NCBI GenBank assembly: GCA_965178635.1 | Contig: CBCXVT010000034.1 | Location: forward strand, 1-64,000 | Length of the DNA stretch: 64,000 nucleotides | Direction of reading: 5' to 3' | From: GCA-2733415 sp965178635 | GTDB lineage: Bacteria > Bacteroidota > Bacteroidia > Flavobacteriales > Flavobacteriaceae | Shown: piece after piece, positions 42,613 through 51,556 of the stretch | Layout of the letters: every line of letters begins with the position of its first letter | Numbering within the stretch: position 1 is the first letter of the stretch | Program-made: the position numbers and the translations under genes | Notes under the pieces: generated by a model | The model's database searches: none | The model's input: the letters and a program-made list of their open reading frames with translations, nothing else | What the model was told of the DNA's origin: nothing

Positions 42613-43773
42613 ATGAATAATTTTGAATTTAAAAACCCCACCAAAATCATTTTTGGTAAAAACACAATAGAAAAATTAACCACAGAGATTCCTGCAAACG
42701 CAAAAGTATTATTGCTTTATGGAGGCGGAAGTATTAAAAAGAATGGTATTTATGAACAAGTCATAACAGCTTTAAATACTTTTGAAGTTGTTGAGTTTGG
42801 AGGTATTCCTGCAAACCCAGAGTATGCTGTTTTAGTTAAAGCTTTACAAGTTATTAAAGAAGAAAACATTACGTATTTACTTGCTGTTGGTGGTGGTTCT
42901 GTAATTGATGGTACTAAATTTTTATCATCTGCTGCTTTATATGATGGTGGTATACCTTGGGATATTTTATCTAAAAATATCAGAACTGAAATAGGAATAC
43001 CTTTTGGTACAGTATTAACTTTACCAGCAACAGGGTCTGAAATGAACTCTGGCGCTGTAATTACACGTGCAGAAACTAAAGAAAAGTTAGGTATGGGTGG
43101 TCCTGGTTTATTTCCACAGTTTTCAATATTAGATCCTCAAGTTATTCAATCTATTCCAGAGCGTCAATTAGTAAACGGATTAACAGATGCATTCAACCAT
43201 GTGTTAGAACAATACATGACCTACCCTGCTGGAGCAATATTACAAGATCGTTTTTCGGAAAGTATCTTGCAAACCTTAATTGAAGTTGCACCGCAGATAT
43301 TAAAAGACCCTACAAATCACACTGCTGCCTCTAATTTTATGTGGAGCTGTACAATGGCACTAAACGGGTTGATACAAAAAGGAGTGCCTACTGATTGGTC
43401 AGTACACGCTATTGGTCATGAGTTAACTGCCTTATTCGGAATTGATCATGCAAGAACTTTAGCGATTATTGCACCGAGCCATTACACCTATAATTTTGAC
43501 ACTAAAAAAGAGAAGTTAGCACAGTATGCTGAACGTGTATGGCAAATTACTGATGGTACTTTAGAAGAAAAAGCAAAAGCCGGTATCGCAAAAACTGAAG
43601 CGTTTTTTAATAGCCTAGGAATTGCTACCAGACTTTCAGAATATACAAAGGAGTATAAAGGAACTGCTGAACTAATCTCAAAGCGTTTTACAGAGCGTAA
43701 TTGGGTTGCTTTAGGTGAACATAAAAATCTAACGCCTAATGATGTTGAAAAAATTGTAGAAATGGCATATTAA
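42613..43773 (+). CDS. yqhD: Iron-containing alcohol dehydrogenase, YqhD-like aldehyde reductase
   Basis: 386 residues, co-linear with E. coli YqhD: NNFEFKNPTKIIFGKNTIEKL, the NADPH-binding AVGGGSVIDGTKF, TLPATGSEMNSGAVI, the metal ligands in DAFNHVLEQ (Asp and His), GHELTALFGIDHARTLAI (two His) and ALNGLIQKGVPTDWSVHAIG. YqhD reduces short and medium aldehydes, including products of lipid peroxidation, using NADPH. It is the last gene of the TetR operon, 17 bases after the nitroreductase. Confidence 0.93.
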   Translation: MNNFEFKNPTKIIFGKNTIEKLTTEIPANAKVLLLYGGGSIKKNGIYEQVITALNTFEVVEFGGIPANPEYAVLVKALQVIKEENITYLLAVGGGSVIDGTKFLSSAALYDGGIPWDILSKNIRTEIGIPFGTVLTLPATGSEMNSGAVITRAETKEKLGMGGPGLFPQFSILDPQVIQSIPERQLVNGLTDAFNHVLEQYMTYPAGAILQDRFSESILQTLIEVAPQILKDPTNHTAASNFMWSCTMALNGLIQKGVPTDWSVHAIGHELTALFGIDHARTLAIIAPSHYTYNFDTKKEKLAQYAERVWQITDGTLEEKAKAGIAKTEAFFNSLGIATRLSEYTKEYKGTAELISKRFTERNWVALGEHKNLTPNDVEKIVEMAY

Positions 43774-43804
43774 ATTTCTAGTTACGTTATAGAGTACAAT
43801 GACT

Positions 43805-43843
43805 GCTTACAGAAGAATATATATATCTGTAAGCACTTTTTTT
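43805..43843 (+). terminator. Rho-independent terminator after yqhD
   Basis: 8-bp arms GCTTACAG and CTGTAAGC with a 14-base loop of alternating AT, followed by a T-rich tail. Confidence 0.7.
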
Positions 43844-43939
43844 ACTAGAAAACAAAACCTTTCTAAAATGTAAGTAATTCAATGATTTACCGACTATAAA
43901 ACACTTCAATATTAATTATTCATTTAAAGAGGAGGTTAT

Positions 43940-44428
43940 ATGTCAAATCAACCTGAAAAAGAGCTTTTTAAAGCTCCCGAATTTACAGTCAATACCTGGA
44001 TTGATACTGATGGTAATAAAACAACTCCTATAAAATTATCAACCTTTAAAGGTAAATTTAAAATTGTGTTTTGCTTTCAATATTGGTGCTCAGGTTGTCA
44101 TAGTAAGGGGTTACCAGATTTAAAGAAAATAGTAGATGCTTTAGAAGGAAATGCTAATTTTGCCATTTTTGCTATTCAAACTGTTTTTGAAGGATATCAA
44201 GAAAACACATTTGATAAAATAGTAGAGACCCAAAAGAAATACAAGTTAAATATTCCTTTCGGACATGATGCTGATATTGATGGTAAATCGCAATCTACAA
44301 TCATGACGAGTTACAAAACTAATGGTACACCTTGGTTTATTTTAATTGATAAACACAATAATGTGGTGTTTAGTGATTTTCATTTAAATCCAGATGCCGC
44401 TATTGCTTTTTTTAAAACCTTAAACTAA
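43940..44428 (+). CDS. Thioredoxin-like redoxin with CSGC motif
   Basis: 162 residues with a thioredoxin-fold core: LSTFKGKFKIVFCFQYWCSGCHSKGLPDLKKIVDAL. The CSGC motif (about residues 52-55) is the redox-active CxxC, unusual for standard thioredoxins (CGPC). A cis-Pro region follows in NGTPWFILIDKHNNVVFSDFHLNPD. No signal peptide, so cytoplasmic. It is followed six bases later by a paralogue with CPGC. An AGGAGG ribosome-binding site lies just before the ATG at 43940, unusual in this A-rich genome. Role: disulfide or peroxide chemistry, partner unknown. Confidence 0.85.
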   Translation: MSNQPEKELFKAPEFTVNTWIDTDGNKTTPIKLSTFKGKFKIVFCFQYWCSGCHSKGLPDLKKIVDALEGNANFAIFAIQTVFEGYQENTFDKIVETQKKYKLNIPFGHDADIDGKSQSTIMTSYKTNGTPWFILIDKHNNVVFSDFHLNPDAAIAFFKTLN

Positions 44429-44434
44429 CTTAAA

Positions 44435-44893
44435 ATGACTTCAACAGATAAAGATAATACTCAAATAGAATGGGCATTGCAATCCATTTTTGGAGATGCT
44501 ATCCCTACTTTAGAAAGTCTTAAAGGAAAACCTATACTAATTTTATTCTTTTATATGGGGTGTCCTGGTTGTAAAGGACGTGCTATCCCCTATGCTAATA
44601 AATTGGTTTATGAGAAAACATCCATACATATTAAAGGCATTCACACGAGATTTGAAGGAAAAATATATTCTGATGATGAGTTAAAACAAGCTAAAGAAGA
44701 ATTTTTTATTCGATTTCCTTATTATAGAGATGTGCCTCCAGCTACAACATTTAAAACCTTTGGAGCAGGCGGAACACCACATTGGATTCTATTGGATAAA
44801 GATGATAAAGTACGGCAATCTATTTTTGGGTCAGATCCGAACAACGCTTTATTACGGTTAGATTTAAAACTAAAAGAAATACTTTCTGTTTAA
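44435..44893 (+). CDS. Thioredoxin-like protein with CPGC motif
   Basis: 152 residues: LKGKPILILFFYMGCPGCKGRAIPYANKL carries the CPGC pair (about residues 43-46), and GAGGTPHWILLDKDDKVRQSIFGSD holds the cis-Pro loop. No signal peptide. It pairs with the CSGC protein six bases upstream and shares the same C-terminal plan, suggesting a duplication. The two might form a redox relay, or one may act on the other; this is inference. No reductase partner is adjacent. Confidence 0.83.
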   Translation: MTSTDKDNTQIEWALQSIFGDAIPTLESLKGKPILILFFYMGCPGCKGRAIPYANKLVYEKTSIHIKGIHTRFEGKIYSDDELKQAKEEFFIRFPYYRDVPPATTFKTFGAGGTPHWILLDKDDKVRQSIFGSDPNNALLRLDLKLKEILSV

Positions 44894-44939
44894 AGCATAT
44901 TCATTTTTAATTTAACTTCTGTATCAAAAGATAAAGAGC

Positions 44940-45938
44940 CTAATTCCCTTTAATTCTATCCCACAATTTAAACAGAAGTTGTTTGCCATCTGTAACTTGT
45001 TTAGGCACTTCTGTAACTGTTAATTTATCATCCTCATCTGAAAGCAAATAGCTAAATACAAACTGCTCATGCTGTTTATCACTCGTATCTATTAATCCAA
45101 AACGGAGGTCATTAAAATAAAGTTTACCTTCTTTTTCGGTTATCGTATACCAACCTTCTGAAATTTGAATAAGACGTTTCAATTTATCATGAGATGTTAA
45201 ATGCGCTGATAAATAATGGTTTTTAGGATACAATTTAAAATCGATAGGCTTGGTATCAAAAAAAGAATAATCCCCAATTAAATACGAATCTTTCAGTTCT
45301 ATATTAGCAGTCCATAAAATAGTGTTTAACGGACTTGGTTTGGTTTCTAATTCAATAAAAGTAATCTGCTGTTCTTCTAAAGCATCTTCAAATTTTTGAT
45401 AGCTTAACCCTTTTAAGCCAATAGTAACTACCATATAACCACTACTTATAAGTAAGCCAATAGTATTAAGTCGGCGGCGTTTCTGTAAATTCTTAGGTAA
45501 ACACATCGCCCATATTAAAAATACCATAAATGGTATGGTGTATAATGGGTCTATAACAAATATGTTTTTATAAGCTAATCTTAAATCAAGTGGCCAAAAC
45601 AACTGAGTGCCCCAAGAAGTATGTGCGTCTAATAATGTATGAGTCACTAAACACATAAAAAACAACCAAGACCATTCCTTTTGAGTAGCATTTCTGTCAT
45701 ACTTAGAAACTAACCAGCCCAAACCTAGCCCCATGAGTATAGAAAATACAATAGAATGCGTAAACCCACGATGAATTTCTAATGCACTAACTGTATCAAC
45801 AACATGCGAAGACAATACATCTAAATCAGGAATAGTTCCAGCAATAGCGCCATACAACATTGCTTTATTGCCTATTTTTCTACCAAGTATGGCCTCACCT
45901 ACTGCTGCCCCTAAAACGATTTGTGTTAATGAATCCAT
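44940..45938 (-). CDS. Membrane-bound metal-dependent hydrolase (YdjM/DUF457-type)
   Basis: About 332 residues from ATG 45938, chosen because MDSLTQIVLGAAVGEAILGRKIG is the family start; an ATG at 45965 adds nine residues. Conserved features are GTIPDLDVLSSHVVD and HRGFTHSIVFSILMG (metal ligands Asp, His), HTLLDAHTSWGTQLFWP, and several membrane helices. The C-terminal 130 residues are soluble. YdjM-type proteins are inner-membrane proteins of unknown enzymatic target. It converges on the thioredoxin-like pair. Confidence 0.88.
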   Translation of the reverse strand: MDSLTQIVLGAAVGEAILGRKIGNKAMLYGAIAGTIPDLDVLSSHVVDTVSALEIHRGFTHSIVFSILMGLGLGWLVSKYDRNATQKEWSWLFFMCLVTHTLLDAHTSWGTQLFWPLDLRLAYKNIFVIDPLYTIPFMVFLIWAMCLPKNLQKRRRLNTIGLLISSGYMVVTIGLKGLSYQKFEDALEEQQITFIELETKPSPLNTILWTANIELKDSYLIGDYSFFDTKPIDFKLYPKNHYLSAHLTSHDKLKRLIQISEGWYTITEKEGKLYFNDLRFGLIDTSDKQHEQFVFSYLLSDEDDKLTVTEVPKQVTDGKQLLFKLWDRIKGN

Positions 45939-46034
45939 TTGTAAAAATAATGTCAAAATACGCAATATCAGAATTTGATTTTAATAATTTTGATTAAAAC
46001 ATAAAGAATAGCTTTTCAACTTACTATTAAGACC

Positions 46035-46042
46035 TACATTTG
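46035..46042 (+). promoter_or_regulatory. -7 promoter box of the Bcr/CflA exporter gene
   Basis: TACATTTG matches TAnnTTTG, ending exactly five bases before the ATG at 46047, so the mRNA is predicted to be leaderless or nearly so. Confidence 0.6.
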
Positions 46043-46046
46043 CAGC

Positions 46047-47237
46047 ATGCAACACAAACAGACGTCTCAATTAGAATTTATTGCCCTAATGGCCTCATTA
46101 ATGGCAATGGTTGCATTATCGATTGATGCCCTATTACCCGCTTTAAATCAGATAGGTTTAGATATTGGATTTACAAAACCTAGTGACGGGCAGTTGTTAA
46201 TCACCATGATATTCTTAGGCTTAGGAATCGGGCAATTAGTGTTCGGTCCTATGTCTGACACTTATGGAAGAAAAAGAATTATATATATTGGGTTTGTTGT
46301 GTTTTGTATAGCAAGCGTTATTTGCGTATGTTCAGAATCTCTTGAAATGATGGTAGCAGGACGAATACTACAAGGCATTGGATTATCAGCACCGCGAACC
46401 ATTAGCACCTCAATGATTCGTGACTCTTATGAAGGCAATTACATGGCAAAAATAATGTCTTTCGTAACTGTAATCTTTATAATTGTTCCTACAGTTGCTC
46501 CTGCTTTAGGACAGCTCATAGCTAATCACTATTCATGGAAAGCTATATTTTATGTACAGCTAATTTTTATAGTTTGTATTTGGGTTTGGTTAGCGATGAG
46601 GCAACCAGAAACATTAGCAAAAGATAAACGCATTCCGTTTACAGGGAAAGTATTTTTAAACGGCATTAAAGATGTCTTTAGTTATAAACAAACTGTTGCT
46701 TGCACAGCTATATCAGCTTTAATTACGGGATCTTTTATGGTGTATTTAAGTGCCTCACAACAAGTATTTCAATTACAATATGGTTTGGTTGATGAGTTCC
46801 CTTACATATTTGCGTCTCTCGCTTTAACAGTAGGCGGATCTACTTTTTTTAACGGACAGTTAGTGATGAAATTTGGTATGGAACGCTTGTTAAAATGGGC
46901 ATTGATAACATTTGCGTTAATATCTATTTTATATGTCGCCATATTCTACAATACAGAAAATCCATCATTAGAAATTCTATTAACATTTTTCGGGTTACAA
47001 TTTTTCTGTTTAGGGTTTATCTTTGGTAATTTAAGAGCTTTAATGATGCAACCTATTGGTCATATAGCAGGTATCGGTGCTGCTATCACAGGATTTATTG
47101 CAACTTTGTTTTCTGTACCATTAGGAACTTTTATCGGTAGTTTTGTAGAAACTACAGCCCTGCCAATGTTTATTGGTTTTGCACTATGCGGTAGTTTTTC
47201 AGTACTCATATTTTTACTTTTAAAACGTTTAAGGTAA
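46047..47237 (+). CDS. Bcr/CflA-type multidrug efflux MFS transporter
   Basis: 396 residues with 12 predicted membrane helices. Signature features are IDALLPALNQIGLDI, the MFS loop GPMSDTYGRKRIIYIGF, AGRILQGIGLSAPRTISTSMIRDSYEG and APALGQLIANHYSWKAIFY. The Bcr/CflA group exports bicyclomycin, sulfonamides, Cys or arabinose-like sugars, so the substrate is uncertain. The ATG is 5 bases from its promoter box. The next gene, truC, starts two bases after its stop, showing co-transcription. Confidence 0.92.
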   Translation: MQHKQTSQLEFIALMASLMAMVALSIDALLPALNQIGLDIGFTKPSDGQLLITMIFLGLGIGQLVFGPMSDTYGRKRIIYIGFVVFCIASVICVCSESLEMMVAGRILQGIGLSAPRTISTSMIRDSYEGNYMAKIMSFVTVIFIIVPTVAPALGQLIANHYSWKAIFYVQLIFIVCIWVWLAMRQPETLAKDKRIPFTGKVFLNGIKDVFSYKQTVACTAISALITGSFMVYLSASQQVFQLQYGLVDEFPYIFASLALTVGGSTFFNGQLVMKFGMERLLKWALITFALISILYVAIFYNTENPSLEILLTFFGLQFFCLGFIFGNLRALMMQPIGHIAGIGAAITGFIATLFSVPLGTFIGSFVETTALPMFIGFALCGSFSVLIFLLLKRLR

Positions 47238-47238
47238 A

Positions 47239-47928
47239 ATGTTAGAGATTTGTTTTGAAGATGACTATTTGATAGCTGTTAATAAGCCTAATAATGTGTT
47301 GGTACACCACTCTCATATGGCGAGAAATCAATCAAACGAAACAACTTTAGTAGAGATGTTATTCGACCAATTTCAATCGCAAGTTTACCCTATACATCGT
47401 TTAGACAGAAAAACTTCAGGCATTATTTTATGTGCAAAAGACAAACATAACGTTACTGCTTTTCAAAACTTATTCTTAACCAATCAAATTCAAAAAACAT
47501 ATTTAGGCTTAGTACGCGGCCATACACCTGAATCGGGAAAAATAGACAGTCCTGTTAAAGGTAGAGACGCCAACACACATAAAGAGGCACTCACCTACTT
47601 TAAACGCCTTAAAATCGCTGAATCTGCAATTGCAGTACACCCTTATGATAATTCAAGGTATAGTATTATAGAACTAACACCTAAAACAGGACGTTTACAT
47701 CAATTACGCATTCATTTAAATAAGATTAGTCATCCGTTACTAGGTGATCCAAAATACGGAGATCGGTATCATAATAGAATGTTTGCTTCAGAGTTTCAAA
47801 TAGATAAGTTATTTTTACACGCAAAAGAGCTACAATTTACTCATCCGTTTACTAAAAAACATCATTGTATTTCTGCTGAATTACCAAAACATTGGGGTGA
47901 CATTCATCTGTATTTAAACTTTGTGTAG
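47239..47928 (+). CDS. truC: tRNA pseudouridine synthase, TruC-like (RluA family)
   Basis: 229 residues with the RluA-family core: FEDDYLIAVNKPNNVLVHHS, HRLDRKTSGIILCAKD (nucleophile Asp55), KTYLGLVRGHTPESGKIDSPV, and TGRLHQLRIHLNKISHPLLGDPKYGD. No S4 domain. The length and sequence fit TruC, which makes pseudouridine 65 in tRNA. Co-transcribed with the MFS gene. Confidence 0.88.
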   Translation: MLEICFEDDYLIAVNKPNNVLVHHSHMARNQSNETTLVEMLFDQFQSQVYPIHRLDRKTSGIILCAKDKHNVTAFQNLFLTNQIQKTYLGLVRGHTPESGKIDSPVKGRDANTHKEALTYFKRLKIAESAIAVHPYDNSRYSIIELTPKTGRLHQLRIHLNKISHPLLGDPKYGDRYHNRMFASEFQIDKLFLHAKELQFTHPFTKKHHCISAELPKHWGDIHLYLNFV

Positions 47929-47934
47929 AGAGTT

Positions 47935-48324
47935 TTAATACGGTACTACCTGATACACTTGGTTTATTAATATCAAACTTAATAGTAGCATTATACCAAA
48001 AATCACTGGCAGCCATTTGTAGTTTAGCGTATCAATAAGCTTTAATGTATTTTTTGGAAAAGCCAATAGATGTATCCCTTTTAGAAGGGTACTCCATCCA
48101 AATACAGTAATAATGAGTTGCCAATTAAGTTCCCATACATTATGTAATAATACAGATACTAACCCTAAAACTATTGTGAGTATTCCAGGTAAAACTAAGT
48201 GCTTTTCATGCACCAGGTTCTTTATTAATTGTGATGTTCTTTTAGGGTTAAATACAAGTATAACGCAGAAAATAATAATAAACCATCCCCAAAACGCAGC
48301 TAAAAATAAAGACTTATCATCCAT
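47935..48324 (-). CDS. Four-helix membrane protein of unknown function
   Basis: 129 residues with four predicted membrane helices (AAFWGWFIIIFCVILVFNP, LPGILTIVLGLVSVLLHNVW, ELNWQLIITVFGWSTLLKGI, WLPVIFGIMLLLSLILIN). Charged loops between helices are short. It converges on truC with six bases between stops. No family recognised with confidence; DoxX- or MnhB-like small membrane proteins are possible alternatives. Confidence 0.6.
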   Translation of the reverse strand: MDDKSLFLAAFWGWFIIIFCVILVFNPKRTSQLIKNLVHEKHLVLPGILTIVLGLVSVLLHNVWELNWQLIITVFGWSTLLKGIHLLAFPKNTLKLIDTLNYKWLPVIFGIMLLLSLILINQVYQVVPY

Positions 48325-48356
48325 AATTACAAATATAAAATGAATACATAAGTTAC

Positions 48357-48385
48357 AAAAAAAGCAGCATATTTGCTGCTTTTTG
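48357..48385 (-). terminator. Rho-independent terminator of the E1 dehydrogenase gene
   Basis: Arms AAAAAGCAGC and GCTGCTTTTT with a 6-base loop, 22 bases downstream of the minus-strand stop at 48407. Confidence 0.8.
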
Positions 48386-48406
48386 ATAATCTATTTCAAT
48401 AACTAC

Positions 48407-50413
48407 CTAATAAGCAAGCAATTGTTTTAATTCGTCTTCAAAGCGTTCTTTAGCTAAGTATTGCTTTTCAAGAGCTGGTAAAAACGGAATAGGCGTTTCT
48501 AAACTTGATACACGTTTTACAGGACCATCTAAATCTTCAAAACAGTTTTCCATAATTAAAGCTGATAAATCACTACCAAAACCACCAAACTCATTATCTT
48601 CTTGTAAGATGATTGCTTTTCCTGTTTTACGAACAGAATCAAAAATAGCGTCTTTATCTAATGGCGCTAACGATCTTAAATCAATCAAATCTGCTGAAAT
48701 GTCAGGATTGTTTTCTAAAGTTTCTAAAGCCCAATGTACTCCAGCTCCAAATGTAATAATACTAATATCAGAACCTTCTTTTAATATACTTGCTTTACCT
48801 AATGGTAAAGTATAATAATCCATTGGAACATCCTGATAGACACTTCTATATAAAGCTTTATGCTCAAAAAATAATACCGGATTAGGATCATTAATAGCTG
48901 TTGCTAACAAACCTTTAGCATCTGCTGGAAACGCAGGATAAACTACCTTTAAACCAGGAACTGTGGTAAACCACGCTTCGTTAGTTTGCGAATGAAATGG
49001 CCCAGCACCAACACCTGCACCACAAGGCATGCGTACTACAACATCGGCATTTTGTCCCCATCTATAATGTGATTTCGCTAATAAATTAACGATTGGATTG
49101 AATCCTGAAGAGACAAAATCAGCAAATTGCATTTCCATAACTGATTTGATTCCGCTAACTGACAAGCCATAAGCTGCAGATATAATAGCCGACTCACATA
49201 TTGGAGTATTACGCACACGCTCTTTTCCAAAAGCCTCTACAAAACCATCCGTTATTTTAAAAACCCCACCGTATTCAGCAACATCTTGCCCCATAATAAC
49301 CAAATCATCATGGCGTTCCATAGATTGTTTTAATCCTTCTGAAACAGCATCTACTAAACGGATATTATTTAATCCAGAATTTTTTTCAACATGCTTGTAA
49401 TCAAAATCTTGAAACACATCATCTAACTCGTTACTTAAACTAACTGTGATTGCTTCTTCATCAGAAGCTAGCTTTAAATGCTCATTAATTTCTTGTTTAA
49501 ATTCTTCTTTTAAAGTGTCATTTATAGTGTCATTTAATACACCTTCAGATTCTAAAAATGTTTTAAAATTTTCAATTGGATCTTTTAACGCCCAAGCATC
49601 CATCAAGTCTTGAGGTACATATTTTGTACCACTAGCCTCTTCATGACCACGCATTCTAAATGTTTTAAATTCTAATAAAACAGGACGTGGATTGACACGC
49701 ATATCTTCTACTAAAGCTTGTACTTTAGTATAGACTTCAAGGATGTTATTACCGTCAATGATGTGAGATTCCATCCCATATCCTTGTCCTCTATCTGCTA
49801 AATGCTCACAATTAAATTGCTCACTCACAGGTGTAGATAATCCATAACCGTTATTTTCAATACAGAATAACACTGGTAAACTCCATACAGACGCCACATT
49901 TAAAGCTTCATGAATATCACCTTCACTAGTTCCTCCATCCCCTGTAAACACGGCACAGACTTGCTTATTATTTTTTAATAAATTCCCAAGAGCAATACCA
50001 TCTGCTAGACCAAATTGTGGCCCCAAATGTGATATCATTCCTACAATATTAAATTCCTGAGTACCAAAGTGAAAGCTTCTGTCACGACCTTTTGTGAACC
50101 CATTAGCTTTTCCTTGCCATTGTGAGAATAAACGGTATAACGGAATTTCTCTTGTTGTAAATACACCCAAATTACGATGCATTGGTAAAATGTATTCGTT
50201 TTTTTGTAAAACTGAAGTTACACCAACAGAAATAGCTTCTTGACCTATGCCAGAGAACCATTTAGATATTTTTCCTTGTCGTAATAATATGAGCATTTTT
50301 TCTTCAATCATACGAGGCTTTAGCATGGCCTTGTATAAATTTAATAACTCAGTATCTGATAATGTTTTCCTATCAAAAGTGATAGGTGTTTTTTCGGTAA
50401 TTGTGGTGGTCAT
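48407..50413 (-). CDS. Fused 2-oxoacid dehydrogenase E1 component (alpha and beta subunits)
   Basis: 668 residues joining both E1 subunits. Residues 1-340 are the alpha part: MIEEKMLILLRQGKISKWFSG, GHEEASGTKY and the TPP loop GDGGTSEGDIHEALNVASVW-SLPVLFCIENNGYG. From about 345 the beta part follows: NIRLVDAVSEGLKQSMERHDDLVIMGQDVAEYGGVFKITDG and FEHKALYRSVY. Such fusions in Bacteroidota act on 2-oxoisovalerate or other branched-chain oxoacids and feed an E2/E3 complex that is not in this window. It is transcribed away from the 2OG-oxygenase gene. Confidence 0.93.
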   Translation of the reverse strand: MTTTITEKTPITFDRKTLSDTELLNLYKAMLKPRMIEEKMLILLRQGKISKWFSGIGQEAISVGVTSVLQKNEYILPMHRNLGVFTTREIPLYRLFSQWQGKANGFTKGRDRSFHFGTQEFNIVGMISHLGPQFGLADGIALGNLLKNNKQVCAVFTGDGGTSEGDIHEALNVASVWSLPVLFCIENNGYGLSTPVSEQFNCEHLADRGQGYGMESHIIDGNNILEVYTKVQALVEDMRVNPRPVLLEFKTFRMRGHEEASGTKYVPQDLMDAWALKDPIENFKTFLESEGVLNDTINDTLKEEFKQEINEHLKLASDEEAITVSLSNELDDVFQDFDYKHVEKNSGLNNIRLVDAVSEGLKQSMERHDDLVIMGQDVAEYGGVFKITDGFVEAFGKERVRNTPICESAIISAAYGLSVSGIKSVMEMQFADFVSSGFNPIVNLLAKSHYRWGQNADVVVRMPCGAGVGAGPFHSQTNEAWFTTVPGLKVVYPAFPADAKGLLATAINDPNPVLFFEHKALYRSVYQDVPMDYYTLPLGKASILKEGSDISIITFGAGVHWALETLENNPDISADLIDLRSLAPLDKDAIFDSVRKTGKAIILQEDNEFGGFGSDLSALIMENCFEDLDGPVKRVSSLETPIPFLPALEKQYLAKERFEDELKQLLAY

Positions 50414-50535
50414 AGGTTAATCTTTATATATCAAATGTGGTAAAATTATTGCAGTAAGAAAAAAAATATTTGTGTTTTTTCAATTTGTTAATAACTCTCA
50501 CTACCAATACTACACTTTAAACCGTTGTTTTTTCA

Positions 50536-50543
50536 TACTTTTG
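50536..50543 (+). promoter_or_regulatory. -7 promoter box of the 2OG oxygenase-SUI1 operon
   Basis: TACTTTTG matches TAnnTTTG. The ATG is at 50600, leaving a leader of about 50 bases. Confidence 0.6.
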
Positions 50544-50599
50544 ACCTATAAAGTGATTTACTTAAAAAAAGTTATTAACTATTTAGAAAGATCGAAAAA

Positions 50600-51550
50600 A
50601 TGCAAAATATACCAAGTGTAAATCTGGCTGATTTTTTATCAGGAGATGAAAATAGAAAACAAAAATTTATCAATGAAATCGGAAAAGCCTATGAAGATAT
50701 TGGCTTTGTAGCGCTAAAAGGACATTTTCTTGATGACACTTTAGTTGATAACCTTTATGGGGAAATTAAAAACTTTTTTGACTTACCAACAGAAACTAAA
50801 CGGTCTTATGAAATTGAGGGAATTGGCGGGCAACGCGGTTACATATCTTTTGGTAAAGAATCTGCAAAAGGTAAAAAGGAAGGTGATTTAAAAGAGTTTT
50901 GGCATTTTGGCCAATATGTAGAAGATAATCCGGCTTTAGAAGCAGAATACCCTGCAAACGTCACTGTTAATGAATTAGCAGATTTTAATACAGTTGGTAA
51001 ACAGACTTATAAAATGTTAGAGAAAACAGGGGTTTATGTGTTACGCGCATTAGCTTTGTTTTTAGATTTAGATGAGTTCTATTTTGATAACTACATCAAA
51101 AACGGAAATAGTATTTTAAGACCTATCCACTACCCACCGATTACTGAAGAACCAAAAAATGCAGTACGTGCAGCAGCTCATGGTGACATCAACTTAATTA
51201 CATTGTTAATGGGTGCTCAAGGTAAAGGATTACAAGTTCAAAACCATGCTGGTGAATGGATAGATGCCATGGCAGCGCCAGATGAATTGGTTATTAATGT
51301 TGGTGATATGTTATCTAGGCATTCAAATAACAGATTAAAATCAACGATTCACCGTGTTGTGAACCCGCCTAAAGAGCTTTGGGGTACATCGCGCTACTCT
51401 ATCCCATTTTTCATGCATCCAGTTAGTGAGATGCCATTAAATTGTTTAGACAACTGTATTACAGAAGACAACCCGAAAGGATTTGATGATATCACAGCAG
51501 GTGATTTTTTGAATGAACGTTTGATTGAATTAGGATTGATAAAGAAATAA
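50600..51550 (+). CDS. 2-oxoglutarate/Fe(II)-dependent oxygenase, isopenicillin-N-synthase-like family
   Basis: 316 residues with the IPNS-type plan: N-terminal DIGFVALKGHFLDDTLVDNLYGEIKNFFDLP, the iron ligands in AAHGDINLITLLMG (His and Asp) and a distal His in NRLKSTIHRVVNPP, with an Arg-Ser pair (TSRYSIPFFMHP) for 2-oxoglutarate. Cytoplasmic. Similar bacterial proteins oxidise small metabolites, so the substrate is uncertain. SUI1 follows six bases after the stop. Confidence 0.92.
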   Translation: MQNIPSVNLADFLSGDENRKQKFINEIGKAYEDIGFVALKGHFLDDTLVDNLYGEIKNFFDLPTETKRSYEIEGIGGQRGYISFGKESAKGKKEGDLKEFWHFGQYVEDNPALEAEYPANVTVNELADFNTVGKQTYKMLEKTGVYVLRALALFLDLDEFYFDNYIKNGNSILRPIHYPPITEEPKNAVRAAAHGDINLITLLMGAQGKGLQVQNHAGEWIDAMAAPDELVINVGDMLSRHSNNRLKSTIHRVVNPPKELWGTSRYSIPFFMHPVSEMPLNCLDNCITEDNPKGFDDITAGDFLNERLIELGLIKK

Positions 51551-51556
51551 TCATAA

